A DNA stretch of 64,000 bases. Origin: DASRLE01 sp963825315 (GTDB lineage Bacteria; Verrucomicrobiota; Verrucomicrobiia; Limisphaerales; Palsa-1400). Below the pieces are notes generated by a model. That model was not told the origin of the DNA and did no database searches. It worked only from the letters and a program-made list of their open reading frames with translations. A program made the translations under genes and the position numbers. Location of the stretch: the NCBI GenBank assembly GCA_963825315.1, contig CAWGST010000001.1:558001-622000 (forward strand). Direction: 5' to 3'. This document shows, one piece after another, positions 58,122 to 64,000 of the stretch; the stretch's first letter is position 1; the number at the start of each line of letters is the position of its first letter.

Positions 58122-59504
58122 ATGAACATACTCAAACTCAGGCGCCATTTCAGCCCCCGCCGGCTGGGGCGGAATCGCGCCATTGGCGGAATGGCCCTGG
58201 CCCTCCTCGCTGCGGCCACGGCGGCGCCGGCCCAAACGGACATTCGCCGCGACGCCGTCGTGCAAGCCGTCGGGAACGTCATGCCTTGTGTCGTCAACGT
58301 CGCCACGGAAAGCGTGGTCGAGGCGCGCGATCCGTTCGAAGAGATGATCCGCAGGTTCTACGGCTCCCGGTCTCACAGCGCCCTCGGTTCCGGCGTCATT
58401 ATTTCCGACGACGGCTATTTGTTGACCAACCTGCACGTGGTCAGCCACGCCACCCGCATCCAGGTCAAACTTTCCGACGCCGCCGGCGGCGGGGTTTATG
58501 AAGTGCAGCACGTTTATGTGGTAACGCCCAAACAGGATGTCGCTTTGCTTAAAATTGTTCCGAAACAAAAGGGGCAAAAGTTCAAGGCCATCCAATTCGC
58601 CAAAAACGATGATTTGCTCCTTGGCGAAACCGTGCTGGCTTTGGGCAACCCGTTCGGATTGGGCGAATCGGTCAGCCGCGGCATTCTCAGTTCCAAGAGC
58701 CGCGCCCCGGCCCGGGAGAATGAAGACTTGGGCATGGAAAACTGGCTGCAAACCGACGCCTTGATCAATCCCGGCAACAGCGGCGGCCCGCTCATCAATC
58801 TGCGCGGCGAACTGATTGGCATCAATGTCGCCATTCTGGAAGGCGCGCAAGGCATTGGCTTTGCCATACCGATCAAGGAAGTGCGGGAGGCCCTGGGCGA
58901 GATGTTTAATCCCGAAACCGCCTCGCGCTGGTTTGGGGCGCGGGTGGGCGTGGATTCGCCGCTGGTGGTTCAGTCGGTCGAAAGCAACAGCCCGGCCGGC
59001 CAGGCGGGGCTGGAAACCGGCGACACGATTATACGAATCAACGGCAAAGCGCCGGGGGACTTCATGGAATTCAACCGCCTGCTGCGCGAGGAGCCAAAAT
59101 TGAACTTCCTCTTGACAGTGGAGCGCGGGGGCGAACGGCGCGACCTCAACGTGCCGCTGCTTCCCTTTGCGGAATTATTCCGCCAGCGGCTGGGGGTTGA
59201 CCTGCAGCGCCTCACGCCCGAATTGGTGGATCAACTGGGACTGGGCCGCTTGGGCGGAACGGACTCAGGTTTATTCGTCGCGCGGGTCGAGAAGGGCAGT
59301 CCGGCGGACGAGGCCTCGATGCAGAAATACTGCGTCCTCAACGGAATAGGAAGGCGCAGGGTGCGAAACGATCTGGAGGTCTTCATGGCCCTTTCGCAAG
59401 TGGGGCGAGGCCAAACGGCCGATCTGTCTTTCCTGGTCCCGCAAACGCGCGGGGACCTGATTTTAGGCTATGAAGAGGAACTGGCGAGGGTTAAACTGCG
59501 GTAA
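58122..59504 (+). CDS. HtrA/DegP-like serine protease with PDZ domain
   Basis: A periplasmic protein of 460 residues starting MNILKLRRHFSPRRLGRNRA, with a signal peptide ending near AAPAQ. The trypsin-like triad is H105 (LTNLHVVSHA), D139 (PKQDVALLKI) and S220 (NPGNSGGPLI). A PDZ domain follows (SNSPAGQAGLETGDTIIRIN) and a second, degenerate PDZ-like part (VARVEKGSPADEASMQKY). Such proteases handle misfolded envelope proteins. It lies just upstream of the ABC export cluster on the same strand. Confidence 0.92.
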   Translation: MNILKLRRHFSPRRLGRNRAIGGMALALLAAATAAPAQTDIRRDAVVQAVGNVMPCVVNVATESVVEARDPFEEMIRRFYGSRSHSALGSGVIISDDGYLLTNLHVVSHATRIQVKLSDAAGGGVYEVQHVYVVTPKQDVALLKIVPKQKGQKFKAIQFAKNDDLLLGETVLALGNPFGLGESVSRGILSSKSRAPARENEDLGMENWLQTDALINPGNSGGPLINLRGELIGINVAILEGAQGIGFAIPIKEVREALGEMFNPETASRWFGARVGVDSPLVVQSVESNSPAGQAGLETGDTIIRINGKAPGDFMEFNRLLREEPKLNFLLTVERGGERRDLNVPLLPFAELFRQRLGVDLQRLTPELVDQLGLGRLGGTDSGLFVARVEKGSPADEASMQKYCVLNGIGRRRVRNDLEVFMALSQVGRGQTADLSFLVPQTRGDLILGYEEELARVKLR

Positions 59505-59536
59505 GTGGGCCGGGTGTCCGGCCTTGCTCCGCATCA

Positions 59537-60496
59537 ATGCCCATGATGATTGAGGTTTCAAACCTGACCAAGCGCTACGCGGGAAACACCGCGGTGGAGG
59601 ACCTGTCTTTTACCGTGGCGCGCGGGGAAATTGCCGGCCTGCTCGGCCCCAACGGGGCGGGCAAGAGCACCACCATGCGCATCCTTGCCTGCTTCACCCC
59701 CGCCACCTCGGGCGACGCCCGCGTGGCCGGACTGGATGTTTTTGCGGACGCGGACGAGGTGCGGCGCCGCATCGGCTACATGCCGGAGAACAATCCGCTC
59801 CATCCCGACATGCGGGTGCGGGAGTATTTGAAATTTCGCGCGCGGCTCAAGGGCCTGGGCCGCAGCCGGACGCGGGAGAGGGTGGATGCGGTCATGGCGC
59901 AGTGCGGACTGGCTGAAGTCAACAAAAGAATCATCGGCCAGCTTTCCAAAGGGTACCGCCAGCGGGTGGGCCTGGCGGACGCGCTGGTCCATGACCCCGA
60001 ATTGATCATTCTGGACGAGCCGACCCTCGGCTTGGACCCCAACCAGATCCGGTCGGTCCGGCAGCTCATCAAACAATTGGGCCGCCGCCACACGGTCTTG
60101 ATTTCCAGCCACATCCTGCCTGAAGTGGAAATGACCTGCAACCGGGTGCTCATCATGCGCGAAGGCAGGATTTTGGCGGCGGATTCGCCGGAGAACTTGC
60201 GGAAAACCATGGGGAAGAACGGCCAGGTCATCACCGAAATTGCCGCGCCCCTGGAAGAATTGAAAACCTGCTGGGCGCAGATGCCGGAAATCGCCCACTA
60301 CAATATCGCCGCGGCCGAGGGCGAATATCACCGTTGCGCCCTGACGGCCGTGGGCGGCCAGGACCTGCGCCCCCTCATTTTTGCCCTGGTCAGGGAACGG
60401 GGCTGGAAGTTGCGCGAACTTTCCCGCGTGCGCCATTCGCTGGAAGATATTTACATCCGGCTGACCCGGCCGGAAAGCGAGGAGGAAAAATTCTGA
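59537..60496 (+). CDS. ABC transporter ATP-binding protein, GldA-like
   Basis: A protein of 319 residues (MPMMIEVSNLTKRYAGNTAV). Walker A is GLLGPNGAGKSTTMR, the signature is QLSKGYRQRVGLADAL and Walker B is LIILDEPTLGLDPNQI. This signature variant is typical of the GldA/NosF-like group. It overlaps the permease start by one base (TGATG). Together with the three following genes it forms the four-gene cassette ATPase-permease-GldG-like-DUF4340 seen in many Verrucomicrobiota and Bacteroidota. Confidence 0.95.
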   Translation: MPMMIEVSNLTKRYAGNTAVEDLSFTVARGEIAGLLGPNGAGKSTTMRILACFTPATSGDARVAGLDVFADADEVRRRIGYMPENNPLHPDMRVREYLKFRARLKGLGRSRTRERVDAVMAQCGLAEVNKRIIGQLSKGYRQRVGLADALVHDPELIILDEPTLGLDPNQIRSVRQLIKQLGRRHTVLISSHILPEVEMTCNRVLIMREGRILAADSPENLRKTMGKNGQVITEIAAPLEELKTCWAQMPEIAHYNIAAAEGEYHRCALTAVGGQDLRPLIFALVRERGWKLRELSRVRHSLEDIYIRLTRPESEEEKF

Positions 60497-61245
60497 TGCA
60501 GGTTTACCGGACGCTGACCCGGCGGGAATTGGGCACATTCTTTTTCTCCTGGATCGGCTATATCGTCATTGCCGGGGCGGTCTTTCTGATGGGCTTGTGC
60601 TTTTACACGCTGCTGGACAAACTGCAGGGGGAGGCGATTCCGATGCCCATCACGGAATTTTTCTTCAACTTCTATTTCTGGCTGATCCTGCTTTTTTCGG
60701 CCCCGGTCATTACGATGAGATTGTTCGCCCTGGAGAAATATTCCGGGACCTTTGAAACGCTCATGACGGCGCCGGTGGGGGACGTGGCGGTGGTGCTGGC
60801 CAAGTTCAGCGCCGCGCTGGTTTTCTTCATGATCATGTGGCTGCCGTTGCTGGCTTGCGTGTTTATTCTCCGTTATTTTACGCGCGGTTCGAATCTGGTG
60901 GAAGCGGGCACGTTGTGCAGCGCCTTTTTGGGCATTTTCCTGCTCGGCTCCCTTTACATGGCCATCGGTTGTTTTGCCTCGGCCATGACCCGCAATCAGA
61001 TCGTTGCCGCCATGACCAGCTTTGCCATCGGCGCCGCTTTTTTCCTGTTGAGCTTTTTGGCGGACCAGTTCGCGCTGCAACGGACCTGGATGACGCGGGT
61101 CCTGGACTGCATATGCGTCTGGCGGCAAATGCAGGAATTCGCCCGCGGCGTGGTGGACACCCGTTATATTGTGTTCTACGCGACCTCCACACTTTTCTTT
61201 TTGTTTTTGACCTGCCGCGTGGTCGAAAGCCGCCGCTGGAAATAA
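60496..61245 (+). CDS. ABC transporter permease (GldF-like)
   Basis: A membrane protein of 249 residues starting MQVYRTLTRRELGTFFFSWI, with six hydrophobic segments. Two examples are YIVIAGAVFLMGLCFYTLL and FMIMWLPLLACVFIL. The segment KYSGTFETLMTAPV is typical of ABC-2 type permeases of this group. It is coupled to the ATPase gene and ends one base before the next start codon. Confidence 0.92.
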   Translation: MQVYRTLTRRELGTFFFSWIGYIVIAGAVFLMGLCFYTLLDKLQGEAIPMPITEFFFNFYFWLILLFSAPVITMRLFALEKYSGTFETLMTAPVGDVAVVLAKFSAALVFFMIMWLPLLACVFILRYFTRGSNLVEAGTLCSAFLGIFLLGSLYMAIGCFASAMTRNQIVAAMTSFAIGAAFFLLSFLADQFALQRTWMTRVLDCICVWRQMQEFARGVVDTRYIVFYATSTLFFLFLTCRVVESRRWK

Positions 61246-61246
61246 C

Positions 61247-62728
61247 ATGTCCGCGCCTGACAGCCCAAAACAGAGCTTTTCCAACGGCCGCCGCTGGCTG
61301 AACTGGCTGAACACCCTCCTGGCCGTTGCCGCGGTCCTGGCCCTGGTTATCATGGCCAACTATCTGGCGGAGGGTCATTTCAAGAGGTTTCAGATGGACC
61401 GCGATTCCGCCTTCAAACTATCCGAACAGACGCTTCGTGTCCTGGACAGTCTGACCAACGAGGTTCATGTCACCCTTTTTTTCGAACCGCACGGGGCGAA
61501 CGAGGAGATTTACGGGCTGGCTTCCGGTTTGCTTGCCGAATATCAACAGGTCTGCCCGCGCCATGTCCGCGTCAAGACCCTCGACTATGACCGCGAGGTC
61601 GGGGCCGCCAAGGAATTCCTGGCCAAATACAGCCCGAGCGGACTGAAGGAGAAGGATTTTGTCCTGTTTGAGAGCGGCGGACATACCAAGCTGGTTTACG
61701 GCAAGGATTTGGCGCAATACGATTTCAGCGAACTGATCGCAGGCCGCAGCCAGTACGTCCGCCGCAGCGCCTTTCTCGGCGAACTCTATTTCACGGAAGA
61801 TATTTATGACGTCAGCAATCCCCGGCCGATGATGGCTTGTTTTCTCTACGGCCATGGCGAAAACGACCCCGAAGAAAACAAGGCCAACACCGGCTATTCC
61901 AAGCTGGCCGCCATTCTCAAGGACGAAGTCAACTGCGGCTGGCAAAAGCTTTCCCTGCAAGGCACCAATGTCATTCCGGCGGATTGTCAGTTGCTCATCG
62001 TCGCGGCCAGCGCGCGCGAGGGAAAAATGACGCCCGATGAACTGGCCAAAATCGCGGCGTATTTGAAACAGGGCGGCCGGATGCTGGCGGCGCTGACCGT
62101 GCGTTCGGGATTGGAGTCTGTCCTGGCCAATTGGGGAGTGGGCGTGGGCGACAGCCGCGTCGTGGACATGGACAAGAACTTCAACCAGGGTGAAGGAACC
62201 TTTCTGACCGCGAAATTAATTCCTCATCCCATCATGGATCCTTTGGCCAGTGAAAAAATGCCCATGCTCATGGTTTTCCCCCGTCCGGTCTATGAATTGG
62301 AAAATCAGTCCAAGATGCCCGGCGCCCCGGAAATCACCATCCTGGCGGCGACCAGCGCCCAAGGCATGGATGAAGCCAGGCAGACCGGCGTTTTTCCGCT
62401 GCTTCTTGCGGTCGAGCAAGGGGGCATCCAGGGCGTCAATTCCCCCGGTGGCCGCGGCACGCGCATGGTGGTGGCGGGCGACTCGGATTTTTTGGACGAT
62501 CAAGTGATTGACTTTGTGGGCAATCATGTTTTTGCGCAACTGGCCCTGGACTGGCTTTTGCAGCGCCCGCAAATCATGCTCAGCGGCCTGGGGCCGCGGC
62601 CCATCAAGGAATACAAGCTCTACATGACCCATGCGCAGACGCAAGCCATCCGCTGGCTGTTTCTGGCCGGCCTGCCGGGCGGCGTTCTTTTTTTGGGCGG
62701 ATTGGTTTGGTTGCGGCGGCGGAGTTAA
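61247..62728 (+). CDS. GldG-family ABC-associated auxiliary protein
   Basis: A protein of 493 residues with an N-terminal membrane anchor (LLAVAAVLALVIMANYLAEG) and a C-terminal one (LFLAGLPGGVLFLGGLVWLR). Between them is a large extracytoplasmic domain. It includes FKLSEQTLRVLDSLTNEVHV, CFLYGHGENDP and MVVAGDSDFLDDQVIDFVGN, as in GldG/DUF7088-type proteins. Family function is not well defined outside gliding motility; here it is an auxiliary of the ABC system. Confidence 0.88.
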   Translation: MSAPDSPKQSFSNGRRWLNWLNTLLAVAAVLALVIMANYLAEGHFKRFQMDRDSAFKLSEQTLRVLDSLTNEVHVTLFFEPHGANEEIYGLASGLLAEYQQVCPRHVRVKTLDYDREVGAAKEFLAKYSPSGLKEKDFVLFESGGHTKLVYGKDLAQYDFSELIAGRSQYVRRSAFLGELYFTEDIYDVSNPRPMMACFLYGHGENDPEENKANTGYSKLAAILKDEVNCGWQKLSLQGTNVIPADCQLLIVAASAREGKMTPDELAKIAAYLKQGGRMLAALTVRSGLESVLANWGVGVGDSRVVDMDKNFNQGEGTFLTAKLIPHPIMDPLASEKMPMLMVFPRPVYELENQSKMPGAPEITILAATSAQGMDEARQTGVFPLLLAVEQGGIQGVNSPGGRGTRMVVAGDSDFLDDQVIDFVGNHVFAQLALDWLLQRPQIMLSGLGPRPIKEYKLYMTHAQTQAIRWLFLAGLPGGVLFLGGLVWLRRRS

Positions 62729-62779
62729 TCTTGTGAGCCGATTTGTTTTGCACCCATGCCGCGGCGGAAGGAGGCTTCA

Positions 62780-64000
62780 ATGAATTGGAAGTCCACCGGG
62801 ATTTTGCTGGCCGCGGCCGCGGTTTTGTTCGCCTTCATTTGGCTGGTGGATCGTCCCATCCGCCAGCAACGCCTGCGCCAGGCCAGCCGGATCATCCTGC
62901 CGGGTTTTGATCCCGCGTCTGTCAACAGCGTCGCAATCAAGCCGCGCGGCGCAAACGAAATTCACGCCGGGCGCATGGACCAGCCCAATGATCTGTGGCG
63001 GATGACCCAGCCCATCTCCTATCCCGCGCAGGGCGCGCCGATCCTGGCCCTGCTGGACACGCTGGCCCGATTGGAGTGGCAGGAGCGCATTTCCGCGGGC
63101 GAGTTGAAGGACCAGCCGGATGCGCAGGAAAAATTCGGGTTCACCCAGCCGCAATTTGAAGTATCCCTGCAAGGTTCCGGCGCGCCGCACCAGATTCTCA
63201 TCGGCCAGTCCTCGGCTTTGGGTGACCAAGTCTTCCTGGAGGTCGTCGGCAACCCGGATATTTACCTGGTCAGCGCCGCCTGGCTGCCATTGATACCCTT
63301 GGACAAGGACCAGTGGCGCGATCTTTCATTGCTCAATCCGGCCCGGCTCCCTTATCAGTCCATTCAAGTGCGTTCCCCGGGCAGGGGCTTCGAATTGGAA
63401 CGCGATCCAACCAACCGCCTTTGGTTGATGAAAAAGCCGGTCACGGCGCGGGCCGATACCGCCAGGATCAACGAATTGCTCCAGCGCTTGCAGGGACTGC
63501 GCGTCCGGCAATTTGTTTCCGACGATCCGCGGGCCGATTTGGAATTGTACGGCTTGCAAACCTCGCCGCAGACGCCGGAGCTCGACTTGTCCTTTTGGCG
63601 GGGCTCCAATCTGACGGCTGAATTGCAAGTCGGGGCCAGCCCGACCAATCAACCCGGCCTGGCCTTTGCCCGCCGGCAGGCCCCCGGCAACGTGGTGGTG
63701 ATTGAGCGGGAGGCGCTGCGGCCCTGGCAGGGCGCCTACACCAATTTTCTGGATTATCATTTTATCAGCCTTTCGCCGGATTGCATTGGCGCGATTGCCG
63801 TGCAGGGCGAAGGCCGGTTTGCCGTCCAAAAACAAACCAACGGCCAGTGGCAGGTCCGCGCCGAAACAACTTTCCCGGCCGATGCAGGCCTGATGCGCGA
63901 CTGGCTGGCCTCGTTTACCAATATACAGACGCAAATCGAGAAAACCGTCGCCACGGATTTGGCGCCCTATGGATTGACGAATCCGCTCCTGCAATACACG
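62780..64000 (+). CDS. DUF4340-family protein (3' end outside window)
   Basis: At least 407 residues, starting MNWKSTGILLAAAAVLFAFI after a GGAGG ribosome-binding site. An N-terminal anchor is followed by repeated DUF4340-type units (LWRMTQPISYPAQGAPILAL and LWLMKKPVTARADTARINEL). The protein is still open at the window edge. It follows the GldG-like gene by 51 bases and completes the usual cassette. It probably stays membrane-anchored with its bulk outside the cytoplasm. Confidence 0.9.
   Translation, partial: MNWKSTGILLAAAAVLFAFIWLVDRPIRQQRLRQASRIILPGFDPASVNSVAIKPRGANEIHAGRMDQPNDLWRMTQPISYPAQGAPILALLDTLARLEWQERISAGELKDQPDAQEKFGFTQPQFEVSLQGSGAPHQILIGQSSALGDQVFLEVVGNPDIYLVSAAWLPLIPLDKDQWRDLSLLNPARLPYQSIQVRSPGRGFELERDPTNRLWLMKKPVTARADTARINELLQRLQGLRVRQFVSDDPRADLELYGLQTSPQTPELDLSFWRGSNLTAELQVGASPTNQPGLAFARRQAPGNVVVIEREALRPWQGAYTNFLDYHFISLSPDCIGAIAVQGEGRFAVQKQTNGQWQVRAETTFPADAGLMRDWLASFTNIQTQIEKTVATDLAPYGLTNPLLQYT

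Overview
The window looks like a chromosomal segment of a GC-rich member of the Verrucomicrobiota, probably close to the Pedosphaera/Limisphaera group. This is inferred from the gene set: a PEP-CTERM protein, a four-helix-bundle suffix protein, a GldA/GldG-type ABC export cluster followed by a DUF4340 protein, a class II (B12-dependent) ribonucleotide reductase, and dispersed palindromic repeats of a kind I associate with that phylum. No 16S rRNA gene is present, so the assignment is not proven.

Region 1 (1-12489, minus strand) is the classical transcription/translation block. In transcription order it reads tRNA-Thr(GGU), tuf, tRNA-Trp(CCA), tRNA-Ser(UGA), secE, nusG, rplK, rplA, rplJ, rplL, rpoB, rpoC (rpoC runs off the left edge). 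Region 2 (12755-18882, minus) is a pyruvate dehydrogenase operon aceE-aceF-lpdA with a four-helix-bundle gene coupled to its end. Region 3 (18883-19805) holds no gene but carries a tandem 241-bp-period element whose two perfect hairpins covary, plus the first copy of a dispersed repeat.

Region 4 (19806-38052) is accessory. It has rsmH, a HEPN/MNT (HepT/MntA) toxin-antitoxin pair, two small unknown genes and an HI0933-type flavoprotein. Next comes a sodium:solute symporter gene split by a three-deep stack of insertion sequences (IS1182-like, IS3 and IS630), whose ends and target duplications can be read to the base. It is followed by a membrane protein, a RidA protein and an LCM-type methyltransferase. 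An IS4 element with a divergent DUF6788-like passenger, a MazF-type module flanked by 62-bp direct repeats, a frameshifted purA, and a MazE-like gene coupled to a DUF6338 membrane protein complete it.

Region 5 (38210-49342) carries der, nrdJ with an NrdR-like box and a terminator in its leader, a group II (class C-like) intron inserted in the second copy of the dispersed repeat, a frameshifted nadA, an SDR gene, a 27-bp inverted microsatellite hairpin between convergent genes, nfo, a ParDE pair and an XRE regulator. Region 6 (49545-54298) is a second nested stack: a truncated exported protein, a decayed ISL3, an IS21 inside it, and another MazF-type module. Region 7 (54312-64000) holds a frameshifted hypF, a PEP-CTERM protein, an HtrA-like protease, and an ABC export cluster (ATPase, permease, GldG-like, DUF4340) that runs off the right edge.

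Four single-base frameshifts in purA, nadA and hypF lie in G/C homopolymers, which points to consensus errors rather than gene loss. The most unusual items are the covarying tandem hairpin element, the precisely datable IS stack, the intron placement in a dispersed palindromic repeat, and the MazE-DUF6338 pair.
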